A stretch of DNA of 64,000 bases. It comes from Candidatus Scybalocola faecipullorum. Lineage in GTDB: Bacteria; Bacillota; Clostridia; Lachnospirales; Lachnospiraceae. Below are positions 40,514 through 50,415 of the stretch, one piece after another (within the stretch, counting starts at the first letter, position 1; every line of letters starts with the position of its first letter). The stretch is from contig DVJY01000065.1 in assembly GCA_018716485.1 (NCBI GenBank), forward strand, positions 1 through 64,000, written 5' to 3'. The notes beneath the pieces are model-generated. The model was given only the letters and a program-made list of their open reading frames with translations, was not told the origin of the DNA and did no database searches. Made by a program: the position numbers and the translations under genes.

Positions 40514-42052
40514 TTAAATATATTTTGCGGCGATGGCTTCTAATGTCCGGATGTTAGTTTTGATCCATTGATCGTAGGTTGTGTTTTCTACAGCAATTGT
40601 CCGTCCAAGTTCTACAAGTAATTTTGGAATGTCATCTGCAGCAACGATGCCAAGCTCACGGCCGAAAGATTCGTGTCCCTGTGTTTCGCAGCCGCCTGCA
40701 TACATGGCAAATGCCGGTTTCGGGCCTTCCGGTGTCTGCTTGACACCGCCCCGGAAAGCGATGGCACCGATTTGGTGAGCTGAGCATGAAGATGGGCAGC
40801 CTGAAATATGAATCTGAGGCAGGACGCCGTCAGCAAAATTTTCGGGACGTACAGCGTCTATACATGCTTTAAGCATTGCCTGAGAATCTCTGGCGCCGAC
40901 CTGGCAGATTGCATTGCCGATACATGCCACAGATGTTTCAAATAACGTTTTTGCGCTGTCCCCGGTCATTTCAATGAGTCTGAGTGCTTCATCTTGTGTA
41001 CAGTTGATAAAATACATGCCCTGAGACGGCGTCAGGCGGATGACAACGTCCGGCATTGAAGAAATTACTTCGGCAAGACGGCAGAGCAGCAGGGGATCAG
41101 GGTTGCCTCCGATCGGCTGATAAAAGACAGCATATAAACCGGGCTGCTTTTGCGCTGTGACTCTCGGATGGGTAAAGTCTTTGGAGGTTCCTGTTTTGCT
41201 AATGACTTTCGGTGTTACATGAAGATCCAGTGATTCGTTTTTGAAAACTTCTTCCAGCTTTTCAAGATATGCTTTTTTATAACCTTCGGTGCCGAGCGTA
41301 TCCTGCATATAGCGGGTGCGGGCACGGCCGCGGACCTGATAATTGCCGTAGGCTGTAAATGTATCGATCATGGCTTTGATGTAGTAAAGAATTTTTTCCG
41401 GAGCAATACCTTTGGCAACACAAACGCCCATCTTCGGATTGTTTCCAAGTCCTCCGGCACTGTAAACATCAAAGGTATGGTCAGCGTTGGCAATAAAGCC
41501 CAGATCGCGAAAGGTTGCGTGTGTCAGATTTTGAGCGCTGTTGGAGAAACATACTTTCAGCTTTCTCGGCAGTTTGACGCGATAAATAAACGGCATAAGA
41601 AAATCTGCCGCAGCTTTTGCATAAGGCATCACGTCAAAAGCTTCATCTATCTGGACGCCGGAGAGCGGCGAAGCCATCACATTGCGCGGGAAGTCGCCGC
41701 CGCCGCCCATTGTGATAATATCGTGATCAAAAGCTTCATCAATGAGTGCGCAGACATCAGACTCACTCAGATGGTGAAGCTGGATTGTCTGGCATGTGGT
41801 CAGATGGGCAAGGCGTATATGATATTTTTTTATACTGTCTGCGATAAAAGATAATTTTTCCCCACTGATTTCGCCGCCGGTCATACGCAGACGGAGCATG
41901 CTGGCAGTGCCGCCGCGCTGTGCATAACTGCCGAAAATGCCGGACAGGCCTTTGTATTCAGCTACAGAAAGTTCCCTGCGGTAAAATTTTCGAGTAATTT
42001 CGTAAAACTTTGTCAGATCTTTTTTAAATAATGCTTTTTCTTCACTGTTCAT
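40514..42052 (-). CDS. Ferredoxin-type nitrite/sulfite reductase
   Basis: 512 residues with the duplicated nitrite/sulfite reductase fold. Siroheme/4Fe-4S ligands appear as CIGNAICQVG, about 40 residues before SGCPSSCSAHQIG. It reduces sulfite to sulfide or nitrite to ammonia; residues that separate these cannot be judged by eye. Sulfite reduction would feed metY and cysK at 11.6-13.9 kb. GGAGG seven bases before ATG 42052 decides the start; the longer version from 42088 has no ribosome site. Confidence 0.85.
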   Translation of the reverse strand: MNSEEKALFKKDLTKFYEITRKFYRRELSVAEYKGLSGIFGSYAQRGGTASMLRLRMTGGEISGEKLSFIADSIKKYHIRLAHLTTCQTIQLHHLSESDVCALIDEAFDHDIITMGGGGDFPRNVMASPLSGVQIDEAFDVMPYAKAAADFLMPFIYRVKLPRKLKVCFSNSAQNLTHATFRDLGFIANADHTFDVYSAGGLGNNPKMGVCVAKGIAPEKILYYIKAMIDTFTAYGNYQVRGRARTRYMQDTLGTEGYKKAYLEKLEEVFKNESLDLHVTPKVISKTGTSKDFTHPRVTAQKQPGLYAVFYQPIGGNPDPLLLCRLAEVISSMPDVVIRLTPSQGMYFINCTQDEALRLIEMTGDSAKTLFETSVACIGNAICQVGARDSQAMLKACIDAVRPENFADGVLPQIHISGCPSSCSAHQIGAIAFRGGVKQTPEGPKPAFAMYAGGCETQGHESFGRELGIVAADDIPKLLVELGRTIAVENTTYDQWIKTNIRTLEAIAAKYI

Positions 42053-42235
42053 TCCCATACCTCCGTATAAATTCGTTGCATCAATCATAATGCTAATGTA
42101 CTATATTATGTTCCGGATGAAAACTTTATTATTTTTATATATTAATAAAAAAATATTATAATAAATGGAAATATAAATAAATATATGTTATGATGATGCT
42201 GAAATAAAAATTTTACACAATAAGAGGTGACGAAG

Positions 42236-42766
42236 ATGGCATTTGAATTTGAAATATTAGACTATATACAGACACTGCATCGGCCGCTTTTAGACAAAAT
42301 GATGGTTTTTATAACCTCCCTAGGCAATGCGGGAATCATATGGATTCTTTTGGGAGTGGTACTCATATGCATAAAAAAATACCGCCCGTGCGGTATTGCA
42401 GTACTGTTTTCACTTGTTTTGGGACTGATTATTGGCAACGGCATATTAAAGTCTCTGATTGCCCGCGACCGTCCGTGCTGGATCCGCACAGATGTGCTGC
42501 TGCTGATTGCCAGCCCGAAAGACTATTCATTTCCTTCCGGACATACGCTGGCATCTTTTGAAGCAGCCGCGGCGCTTTTTGTATTTAAAAAATCATGGGG
42601 TATCGCCGCCGCTGTTCTCGGTGGATTGATTGCGTTTTCAAGGATGTATCTGTATGTTCATTTTCCGACAGATATTTTGGCTGGAATACTGCTTGGCATA
42701 CTATTTGGCACAGTGTCGGCATTGGTTGTCAGACGCTTTTATACGAAAAGTGTTTTGACGAGATAG
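42236..42766 (+). CDS. PAP2 superfamily phosphatase
   Basis: 176 residues, about five membrane helices. The three phosphatase motifs are visible: KSLIARDRPC, SFPSGHTLASFEAA, and SRMYLYVHFPTDILAG, in the order KxxxxxxRP, PSGH, SRxxxxxHxxxD. It likely dephosphorylates a lipid such as undecaprenyl diphosphate or phosphatidate. AGAGGTGA lies five bases before ATG 42236. Its 3' end overlaps the convergent DUF4364 gene by 28 bases. The 183 bases upstream are AT-rich with no gene. Confidence 0.85.
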   Translation: MAFEFEILDYIQTLHRPLLDKMMVFITSLGNAGIIWILLGVVLICIKKYRPCGIAVLFSLVLGLIIGNGILKSLIARDRPCWIRTDVLLLIASPKDYSFPSGHTLASFEAAAALFVFKKSWGIAAAVLGGLIAFSRMYLYVHFPTDILAGILLGILFGTVSALVVRRFYTKSVLTR

Positions 42767-43254
42767 TTATATATATCACTGTTCTTCTCGCGCCAGTGAT
42801 CGCAAATGATAACTGCCTGATCTTTATCAGGCACGGCCAGTTGGATATCTACGATCGGCTGGCCTTTTTCTTTGACAACACAGCGGACGATATAGCGATC
42901 CGGCGCTTCTTTCCAATAATCAGCCAGAGTTTCATTTTCGCTGCGCAGCTGATATTTGTGTTCAGTCAAAAATTCATCAATCTCGCTTCGGATAGCCTCG
43001 GAAATATTTTTTCCAAAGTAGCTCAGTGTTTCTTCACCGGCATCTGTAATCATATAGTGGGAACTATTGCGGATAGTTTTCACATGTATAAACTCGGCCT
43101 GAGTTAATTCTGAAATTGCCTGCTGAAGTTTGAAATAATCGGTGTAGCCTTTGTCAAGGATAAATTCGGAAATTTGTGAATTAGTCAGCGGGAAGTCCAC
43201 CCGGTCAAGCATATATAAAATAATCAGTTTGTATAAAGTTAAGGCGTCAGTCAT
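42739..43254 (-). CDS. DUF4364 family protein
   Basis: 171 residues. LYKLIILYMLDRVDFPLTNSQISEFILDKGYTDYF and the winged-helix-like LTQAEFIHVKTIRNSSHYMITDAGEETLSYF fit the clostridial DUF4364 family, which looks like a wHTH protein and is usually near TIGR01212-type radical SAM genes. A DNA-binding role is inferred only. The start at 43254 has AAAGGAGG ten bases upstream. It begins two bases after the radical SAM stop, so they form one operon. Confidence 0.8.
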   Translation of the reverse strand: MTDALTLYKLIILYMLDRVDFPLTNSQISEFILDKGYTDYFKLQQAISELTQAEFIHVKTIRNSSHYMITDAGEETLSYFGKNISEAIRSEIDEFLTEHKYQLRSENETLADYWKEAPDRYIVRCVVKEKGQPIVDIQLAVPDKDQAVIICDHWREKNSDIYNYLVKTLFV

Positions 43255-43256
43255 GC

Positions 43257-44195
43257 TTATGAATCCTCCTTTGCATACAGGCGGCCCTGCCATGTATTTC
43301 TTAATTTCATTTCTTTTTGAAGCGTGTTCAATATGTTCTTTTTATCAGTGCTCCAAAGCGGCGCAATCAGCAGCTTTCTCGGACCGTCGCCGGTCAGACG
43401 GTGAATCACTATCTCCGGCGGAAGTATCTCAAGACATCGGATAACGATGTCAATATAACTGTCCATACTTGGCAGTAAAAAAGGTTCTTTCATATAGATA
43501 TCTCCAAGATCAGTGCCTTTTAATACATGGAGCAGCGCCAGTTTGATGCCCTGAATCGGCTGTTTCGCCAGCCATGAGACAGTGGCGAGCATATCGTCTT
43601 CACTTTCGCCGGGAAGACCCAGAATCACATGGGCGATCGTTTCCAGGCCGTATTGGGAAAGTTTGGCCGCTGCCTGAGAAAATACAGAGAGCGGATAGCC
43701 TCTTCGGATAAAGCAGGCTGTCTTTTCGTGGATAGTCTGGAGTCCAAGTTCCACCCACACTGGCTTAATTGAATTTAATTGGGCCAGAAGTAAAAGAACA
43801 TCTTCAGGAAGACAGTCAGGGCGTGTCGCAATGGACAGACCGACAATGTCTGGCTGCATGATAGCTTCGGTAAAACGCTTCCGAAGCAGGGAAACCGGCG
43901 CGTAAGTATTTGTAAAAGCCTGAAAATAGGCCATGTACTTTGAACCGGTATGCTTGCCTGACAGCAGCTTCCTTCCGGAATCAATCTGACTGCGGATATT
44001 AAGCTGTCTTGATGCGGCAAAGTCCCCCGAGCCGCCTGCGCTGCAGAAAATACAGCCGCCCCATCCTTTTGTGCCGTCGCGGTTAGGACATGTAAATCCG
44101 CCGTCGACGGCAATTTTATAGATTTTATCTCCGAAAGTCTGATTCATATGAAAATCAAGAGAATGGTAACGTTTTTCGTTCCAAAACTGAGCCAT
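43257..44195 (-). CDS. TIGR01212 family radical SAM protein
   Basis: 312 residues. The motif region DGGFTCPNRDGTKGWGGCIFCSAGGSG gives the wide-spaced cysteines of the YhcC/YtqA (TIGR01212) group; LGLQTIHEKTACFIRRGY and HVILGLPGESEDDM are also typical. The group resembles Elp3 and may act on RNA or protein; its function is unproven. AAAGGA precedes the start at 44195; an earlier in-frame ATG at 44267 has no support. It is cotranscribed with DUF4364. Confidence 0.88.
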   Translation of the reverse strand: MAQFWNEKRYHSLDFHMNQTFGDKIYKIAVDGGFTCPNRDGTKGWGGCIFCSAGGSGDFAASRQLNIRSQIDSGRKLLSGKHTGSKYMAYFQAFTNTYAPVSLLRKRFTEAIMQPDIVGLSIATRPDCLPEDVLLLLAQLNSIKPVWVELGLQTIHEKTACFIRRGYPLSVFSQAAAKLSQYGLETIAHVILGLPGESEDDMLATVSWLAKQPIQGIKLALLHVLKGTDLGDIYMKEPFLLPSMDSYIDIVIRCLEILPPEIVIHRLTGDGPRKLLIAPLWSTDKKNILNTLQKEMKLRNTWQGRLYAKEDS

Positions 44196-44327
44196 GACGG
44201 AATTCCTTTCTGAATAACAACATGCGGCCGGCAGCGTAAAAAAGCGTCTGTTTTGCGCTGCCATCAACTAATCCTATCATAGCATTAACTTTCAGGCAAA
44301 TCAAGGCATGATTATGGCCGTATCCTC

Positions 44328-44356
44328 TTGCCGGGCACAGTCGGTTGTGATACAAT
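44328..44356 (+). promoter_or_regulatory. Promoter of the second ABC exporter pair
   Basis: TTGCCG (44328-44333), 17 bases, TACAAT (44351-44356). TTGTGATACAA overlaps the -10 and resembles the MarR-type sites at 31742-31768 by eye. An inverted repeat GGCAGCG/CGCTGCC lies further upstream near 44229-44263, and a GC-rich hairpin precedes the ribosome site. Confidence 0.5.
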
Positions 44357-44429
44357 ATCGCCATGCTGTCTGCCCGCCTGCTGCCGGGAAGACGGACAGA
44401 AAATTAAAGGGAGATACAAAGGAGGATTT

Positions 44430-46160
44430 ATGAAACTGATACTGCGCTATTTAAAGCGCTATAAGGGGTTATTTGTGCTGAATATCTGCTCAGTATTCGG
44501 CTTTGCCCTTGTGGAACTTGGAATCCCGACAATCATTTCAGATATGATCGATCAGGGGGTACTGCTTCAGGACACAGGGTATCTTATAAGAATGGGCATT
44601 GTGATTGCAGTAATCTCTGTCATCGGCGTTGCAGGAACAATACTGCTTGGTTATTGCTGCGCAAGGATTTCCACTTCTGTGACAAGAGATATCAGAAATG
44701 ACGTCTTTGAACGTGTGCAGGGTTTTTCTCATGATGAGATGAATCAGTTCGGCGTGGCATCGCTGATTACAAGAACAAACAACGACGCATTTCAGATTAT
44801 GAACTTTATGAATGTTATTTTAAGGACGGCGCTGATGACACCGGTGATGATTATCGTCAGTTTTGCGCTGACGTTTTCAGCGTCAATGAATTTGTCTCTG
44901 ATTATTGCGGCAACAGTACCGATTATCATACTCGGCGTGATTATTGTCGGAAAAGTTTCCGGACCGATCAGTGAGCGGCAGCAGCGGTCTTTGGACAGCA
45001 TCAACCGTATTTTCAGAGAAAATCTGACAGGAATCCGTGTAATCCGGTCATTTAACAATGATGCTTATGAATCGGAGCGTTTTGATGAAGAAAATAAAAA
45101 CTTTATGCGCCAGTCCAAAGGGCTGTTTAAGCTGATGTCATCAACGGAACCGGTTTTTTTTATGCTGATGAATATTGCGGCGCTGGCTATTTACTTTGTG
45201 GCTAGCATTATGATTGACAGCGGTTCGCTTCAGGTCGGAAAGCTGATTGCTTTTATGGAATATTTATTTCACGCAATGTTTTCAGTTATGCTGTTCTGCA
45301 TGGTTTTTATGATGTATCCGAGAGCAAATATTTCGGCGAAACGTATTATGGCAGTGCTTAATACGGAGACAAGTATTCATAACGAGCCAAAGCAGGGAAA
45401 GACAGAAGATATGCACAGTATTATTTTTGATCATGTGGATTTTGCTTATCCGGATGGAGAGGAGGCTGTGCTTAAAAATATTTCTTTTGAGGCCTGTGAA
45501 GGAGAAACCGTCGCTTTTATCGGAAGCACAGGTTCAGGTAAAAGTACGCTTATCCACCTCATACCGAGATTTTATGATGTCAGCGCCGGAAGGATTCTGA
45601 TCGACGGCAAAGATGTCAAAGACTGGGATGTCACAAAACTGAGGGATGCCATCGGATTTGTGGCGCAGAAAGCTAATTTGTTCTCCGGGACGATTGCTGA
45701 TAATATCCGTTTCGGAAAAAGCGATGCGTCAATGGAAGAAATTATCCATGCGGCAAAAGTTGCCCAGGCATATGATTTTATTATGGCTAAACCGAATCAA
45801 TTTGAGGAAAAAATTGTAGAAGGAGCGACGAACGTTTCGGGCGGACAAAAACAGCGTCTGTCCATTGCAAGAGCGCTTGTGCGCAAACCTCAGATTTATA
45901 TATATGACGATTCATTTTCAGCGCTTGATTTTAAGACAGACGCCAAATTGAGGTGTGCGCTCAAAGATGAAGTGAAAAATGCCATTGTTCTTATTGTTGC
46001 TCAGAGAGTCTCTACGATTATGGATGCTGATAGAATTATCGTACTTGATGAGGGCAGGATCGCCGGTATGGGAACCCATAAGGAACTTTTGAAAACATGC
46101 CGTATTTATCATGAAATTGCGGCATCTCAGTTAAGTGAGGAGGAATTGGCAAATGGCTGA
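44430..46160 (+). CDS. ABC exporter half (degenerate-site partner), second pair
   Basis: 576 residues, six-helix membrane domain plus ATPase. Walker A GSTGSGKSTL is normal, the signature is NVSGGQKQR, but Walker B ends IYIYDDSFSALD with Asp replacing the catalytic Glu. That marks it as the inactive half of a heterodimer. AAAGGAGG precedes ATG 44430. Its end overlaps the next gene by 8 bases. Unlike the pair at 31.8-35.4 kb there is no MarR gene in the operon. Confidence 0.87.
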   Translation: MKLILRYLKRYKGLFVLNICSVFGFALVELGIPTIISDMIDQGVLLQDTGYLIRMGIVIAVISVIGVAGTILLGYCCARISTSVTRDIRNDVFERVQGFSHDEMNQFGVASLITRTNNDAFQIMNFMNVILRTALMTPVMIIVSFALTFSASMNLSLIIAATVPIIILGVIIVGKVSGPISERQQRSLDSINRIFRENLTGIRVIRSFNNDAYESERFDEENKNFMRQSKGLFKLMSSTEPVFFMLMNIAALAIYFVASIMIDSGSLQVGKLIAFMEYLFHAMFSVMLFCMVFMMYPRANISAKRIMAVLNTETSIHNEPKQGKTEDMHSIIFDHVDFAYPDGEEAVLKNISFEACEGETVAFIGSTGSGKSTLIHLIPRFYDVSAGRILIDGKDVKDWDVTKLRDAIGFVAQKANLFSGTIADNIRFGKSDASMEEIIHAAKVAQAYDFIMAKPNQFEEKIVEGATNVSGGQKQRLSIARALVRKPQIYIYDDSFSALDFKTDAKLRCALKDEVKNAIVLIVAQRVSTIMDADRIIVLDEGRIAGMGTHKELLKTCRIYHEIAASQLSEEELANG

Positions 46161-47991
46161 AATGAATCAAAACAAAAACGACTCGCTTAATAAAAAGAAA
46201 GTTAATTGGAAATTTTGCCTCAGTCAGCTGATGACATTTGTGAAGCCGTATCGGCTGAAACTGGGGTTGGCTCTGTTCATGGTGTTTGTCGCCAATATTA
46301 CCTTTGCTCTGAATCCGACAGTCGAAGGTATGATTACAACACAGCTGGCAGAAGATGCTGAAGCGATCATCAAAGGCACCGAAGGCGCTTATGTGCATTT
46401 TAATATATTGTTTCAGATTATGGCTGTACTCGGTATACTGTATCTGATCAAAACGATTTCTCAGCTGATCACAGCAATTTTTTTGACAGATGCGATCCAG
46501 CAGACGATGCACGATATCCGAGCTGCCCTTCAAAAGAAAATACAGCTTTTGCCGGTCCGATATTTTGATGACAGGGCTTTCGGTGATGTCCTCAGTACAG
46601 TGACCAACGACGTGGATACGCTGAGCAATGCGCTGCAGCAGACACTCCAGCGTGTATTTTCGGCGGTGCTGACATTTATATTTGTTATTATTATGATGCT
46701 TCGCATCAATCCGCTGATGACAGTCATCGCACTGATTATTATTCCTCTTTCACTGCTGATTACCCGCTTTTTTGTGAGCCGGTCGCAGAAACTTTTTGAC
46801 CTTCAGCAGCAGACGCTGGGAGAATTGAACGGAACAATTACGGAAATGTACGGCGGTTTCAACGAAGTTATTTTATATAATAAGCAGGAAGATGCTGTTA
46901 ATAGATTTAAAGATGTCAATAACCGTATGTGCGGCGCATCATTTAAGGCACAGTTTATGTCCTCAATGATTTCGCCTTTTATATCGCTGGTGACTTATTT
47001 GACCATCGGAATTATTGCGGTTGTCGGCTGCTTTTTTGTCATCGGCGGCACGCTGACTGTAGGTAATCTTCAGGCTTTTATCCGTTATATCTGGCAGATT
47101 AATGACCCGCTGTCTCAGATTTCGCAGCTGTCTGCACAAGTGCAGTCGTCTTTTTCGGCAATGCACCGTATTTTTGAACTGCTGAACGAAGAAGAAGAAG
47201 TTCAGAAAGGGACAGTGGCTGTTGATAAAGAGAAGATTAAAGGTAATGTTACTTTTGAACATGTGCAGTTTGGCTATGAAGATGATAAAATATTGATGAA
47301 AGATGTCAGCTTTACGGCAAAACAGGGGCAGATGGTCGCACTTGTAGGGCCGACAGGCGCCGGCAAGACAACACTGATGAATTTGCTGCTGCGTTTTTAT
47401 GATGTCAAAGGCGGTTCTATTAAAATTGACGGTATCGATATCCGGGATATGGACAGAGAAGATTTAAGATCTCTGTTCTCCCTTGTGCTTCAGGATACAT
47501 GGCTGTTTTCAGGGACGATCGGTGACAATATCCGGTATGGACGTTTAAATGCCAGAAAAGATGAAGTTGTCGATGCGGCCAAGATGGCCAATGTTCATCA
47601 TTTTATCCAGACGCTGGGGCACGGCTATGACTCTATGATCAACGAGGAAGCCAATAATATTTCTCAAGGGGAGAAGCAGCTGCTGACGATTGCGAGAGCG
47701 GTTCTGAAAGATCCGCAGATTCTAATTCTTGATGAGGCAACCTCCTCTGTGGATACCCGTTTGGAAAAGATGCTCCAGGATGCTATGCAGAAGGTGATGC
47801 AGGGAAGGACATCCTTTGTTATCGCCCACCGTCTGTCGACGATCAGAAATGCCGATCTGATTCTTGTGATTGAGAACGGAGATATCGTTGAACAGGGAAC
47901 ACATGAATCACTGCTGGCAAAGAAAGGTTTTTATGAGAAACTTTATAATTCTCAGTTTGCGTCAAAGCAGGAAAAAAATGCTGTATCATAA
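46153..47991 (+). CDS. ABC exporter half (catalytic partner), second pair
   Basis: 612 residues. Walker A GPTGAGKTTL, signature NISQGEKQ, Walker B ILDEATSSVD with Glu, H-loop FVIAHRLSTI: a fully competent ATP site. An extra loop between the first helices (about residues 55-80) includes EDAEAIIKGTEGAYVHF. GAGGAGG nine bases before ATG 46153 lies inside the upstream gene. It forms the heterodimer with its neighbour; the substrate is unknown. Confidence 0.88.
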   Translation: MAEMNQNKNDSLNKKKVNWKFCLSQLMTFVKPYRLKLGLALFMVFVANITFALNPTVEGMITTQLAEDAEAIIKGTEGAYVHFNILFQIMAVLGILYLIKTISQLITAIFLTDAIQQTMHDIRAALQKKIQLLPVRYFDDRAFGDVLSTVTNDVDTLSNALQQTLQRVFSAVLTFIFVIIMMLRINPLMTVIALIIIPLSLLITRFFVSRSQKLFDLQQQTLGELNGTITEMYGGFNEVILYNKQEDAVNRFKDVNNRMCGASFKAQFMSSMISPFISLVTYLTIGIIAVVGCFFVIGGTLTVGNLQAFIRYIWQINDPLSQISQLSAQVQSSFSAMHRIFELLNEEEEVQKGTVAVDKEKIKGNVTFEHVQFGYEDDKILMKDVSFTAKQGQMVALVGPTGAGKTTLMNLLLRFYDVKGGSIKIDGIDIRDMDREDLRSLFSLVLQDTWLFSGTIGDNIRYGRLNARKDEVVDAAKMANVHHFIQTLGHGYDSMINEEANNISQGEKQLLTIARAVLKDPQILILDEATSSVDTRLEKMLQDAMQKVMQGRTSFVIAHRLSTIRNADLILVIENGDIVEQGTHESLLAKKGFYEKLYNSQFASKQEKNAVS

Positions 47992-48001
47992 ATAATAAAA
48001 C

Positions 48002-48032
48002 GGCGGACATACCTTGACAGGGTATGTCCGCC
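48002..48032 (+). terminator. Hairpin after the second ABC pair
   Basis: GGCGGACATACC (48002-48013) and GGTATGTCCGCC (48021-48032), twelve perfect pairs with a 7-base loop. No T run follows on the plus strand. Confidence 0.6.
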
Positions 48033-48154
48033 ATCGTACAATAATAAGAGATTTTTATCATTCCAACAATAAAGGCAGGTGAGTTTTGTAATGGACGCGG
48101 GTGCCAGTTATCATTCGTATCGTAAAAATAGAATAGAGAAAAGGAGAATATCCG

Positions 48155-49486
48155 ATGAACAGAGATATTTTTATGGAACTTTTGGCAGCCAGAGAGTTCA
48201 AAGCTGTCAGAAGTATTTTGAATGTCATGAATGCAGTGGACATTGCAACACTCCTTGCCGAATTGGATGAAAAAGCGCTTGTTTTAGCTTTCAGGCTGAT
48301 TCCGAAGGACAAAGCCGCCGACGTTTTTGCCAATATGAACAATACGATGCAGTCAAAACTGGTCGAGGCTTTTACGGAAAAAGAACTCAAGGATATTTTG
48401 GATGAACTGTTCCTTGATGATACAGTAGATCTTCTGGAAAATATGCCGGCCAATCTTGTGACCCGTATTCTTAAAAATGTGGATAAGGATCGCAGAGTTC
48501 AGATCAATGAAATTCTCAATTATCCTGAGGACAGTGCGGGAAGCATTATGACGACGGAATATGTGCGGCTGCATAAGTCGATGACTGTCCGGCAGGCCAT
48601 GCAGTACATCAAGCAGACGGGAATCCATAAGGAAACGATTTATACATGTTATGTGCTGGAAAGGCGCCGTCTGATCGGTATTGTGACGGCAAAGGATCTG
48701 ATGATCGCCGATGATGATGTCCTTATCGAAGAACTGATGGAAACAGAGATTATCTCGGTGAATACCCACACCGATCAGGAAGAAGTGGCAAAAATACTTT
48801 CAAAGTACGATTTTCTTGCCATTCCCGTGCTGGATGGCGATCAGTTCATGGTCGGTATCGTTACTATTGATGATGCGGTAGATGTTATGAAAGATGAGGC
48901 TACTGAGGATATGACTAAAATGAGCGGTATCAGTCCAAGTGAAAAGCCTTATTTTGAAACATCAGTATTCAGACATGCGAAAAACAGGATTTTCTGGCTG
49001 CTTGTGCTCATGCTGTCTGCCACATTTACCGGGATGATCATTACACACTATGAGAATGCTTTCGCTGTCGTTCCAACGCTTGTCTCATTTATTCCGATGC
49101 TGATGAGCACGGGAGGCAACTGCGGGTCCCAAAGTTCTACATTGATTATCCGCGGAATTGCCCTTGACGAGATTCATTTTAAAGATATTTTCAGAGCGAT
49201 GTTTAAAGAATTCAGAATTTCGCTGATAGTAGGAGTGATACTTGCTTCGGCCAATGGACTGAGGATTTTGTTTGTCTATCAGGATCCGAAGCTGGCTTTG
49301 GTGATCGCACTGTCGCTGATGATAACAATTGTTATATCCAAGCTGATTGGCTGCGTGCTGCCGCTGCTGGCAAAGCAGGTCCATTTGGATCCAGCGATCA
49401 TGGCGGCGCCGCTGATCACAACACTGGTGGATACATGTTCGATTATTGTTTATTTTATGATTGCAACAAGGATTTTTAATTTATAA
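48155..49486 (+). CDS. mgtE: Magnesium transporter MgtE
   Basis: 443 residues: an N-terminal helical domain (about 1-125), two CBS domains (about 130-250) that sense cytosolic Mg2+, and five membrane helices containing STGGNCGSQSSTLIIRGIAL, the MgtE pore signature. AAAGGAGA precedes ATG 48155. I see no M-box riboswitch in the 120 bases upstream, so control is probably through the CBS domains. The PfkB kinase gene starts 15 bases downstream. Confidence 0.93.
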   Translation: MNRDIFMELLAAREFKAVRSILNVMNAVDIATLLAELDEKALVLAFRLIPKDKAADVFANMNNTMQSKLVEAFTEKELKDILDELFLDDTVDLLENMPANLVTRILKNVDKDRRVQINEILNYPEDSAGSIMTTEYVRLHKSMTVRQAMQYIKQTGIHKETIYTCYVLERRRLIGIVTAKDLMIADDDVLIEELMETEIISVNTHTDQEEVAKILSKYDFLAIPVLDGDQFMVGIVTIDDAVDVMKDEATEDMTKMSGISPSEKPYFETSVFRHAKNRIFWLLVLMLSATFTGMIITHYENAFAVVPTLVSFIPMLMSTGGNCGSQSSTLIIRGIALDEIHFKDIFRAMFKEFRISLIVGVILASANGLRILFVYQDPKLALVIALSLMITIVISKLIGCVLPLLAKQVHLDPAIMAAPLITTLVDTCSIIVYFMIATRIFNL

Positions 49487-49501
49487 ATTACAGAAGAAGT
49501 T

Positions 49502-50401
49502 ATGAGCAAAGTATTAAATATCGGTTCGCTGAACTATGATAATGTATATCAGATGGATCATATGGTTAAAAAAGGAGAAACAGCGTCAGCAGGTTCGATG
49601 AATGTTTTTTTAGGCGGCAAGGGGCTGAATCAGTCTGTGGCTGCCGCGAGAGCAGGGCTGCATGTGTTTCATGCAGGTGCTGTCGGCGAAGACGGCGCTG
49701 AACTGTGCGGCTGCATGGAAAGTGAAAAGATTGATACACATCTTGTCCGCAGACTTTCCGGCAGAAGCGGACACACGATCATACAGGTCGATAAAGACGG
49801 GGACAACTGCATTATTGTTTATCCGGGAACCAACGGGCAGATCACTCAGAAGGATATCCATGAGATACTGGAGGAATTTGGAGAGGGCGATTTTGTCATT
49901 ATCCAAAATGAAGTAAGCAATACGGCAGCAATCATTGAGGCGTGCAGCGCCAAGAAGATGGTTATTTTATTTAACCCGTCTCCTTATGACGGTCACATTG
50001 CAGCGTGTGATCTTGGGAAAGTCGGGGTGCTGCTGATCAACGAAACCGAAGGAAGAGCACTGACAGGCGAGGAAAATCCGGAGGCTGTCGTTTCAGCGCT
50101 TATTGAAAAGTACCCGAAGATGGCTGTTGTGCTGACGCTTGGCAGTGAGGGTGTTTTATATGCAGAAGGCGTGCAGCGTATCCGCCAGCAGGCTGTCAAA
50201 GTCAAAGCTGTGGATACGACTGCTGCGGGCGATACATTTACAGGCTATTTTATTGCCGGCCTTGTGCGCGGCGAGGCGATGGAAAAGATTTTGAAGCAGT
50301 GTGTATGCGCATCGGCGCTGGCGTGTACGAGAGCGGGAGCAGTACCGTCCATTCCTTATATGGAAGAAGTTCAGGAGATGGAAAAACGTCACAATATTTA
50401 A
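49502..50401 (+). CDS. PfkB family (ribokinase-like) sugar kinase
   Basis: 299 residues. FLGGKGLNQSVAAARAG is the first PfkB motif, and DTTAAGDTFTGYFIAG is the second, with the catalytic Asp in AAGD. The overall pattern is near ribokinase, though no ribose genes adjoin it. It phosphorylates a sugar or nucleoside with ATP in the cytoplasm. The ribosome site AGAAGAAG is weak. It is followed 14 bases later by an epimerase-like gene. Confidence 0.85.
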   Translation: MSKVLNIGSLNYDNVYQMDHMVKKGETASAGSMNVFLGGKGLNQSVAAARAGLHVFHAGAVGEDGAELCGCMESEKIDTHLVRRLSGRSGHTIIQVDKDGDNCIIVYPGTNGQITQKDIHEILEEFGEGDFVIIQNEVSNTAAIIEACSAKKMVILFNPSPYDGHIAACDLGKVGVLLINETEGRALTGEENPEAVVSALIEKYPKMAVVLTLGSEGVLYAEGVQRIRQQAVKVKAVDTTAAGDTFTGYFIAGLVRGEAMEKILKQCVCASALACTRAGAVPSIPYMEEVQEMEKRHNI

Positions 50402-50415
50402 GGGGGTATTTAAAG

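Noticed and set aside
48034-48154. M-box riboswitch before mgtE
   Set aside because: Only 120 bases are available and I see no M-box-like core or terminator.
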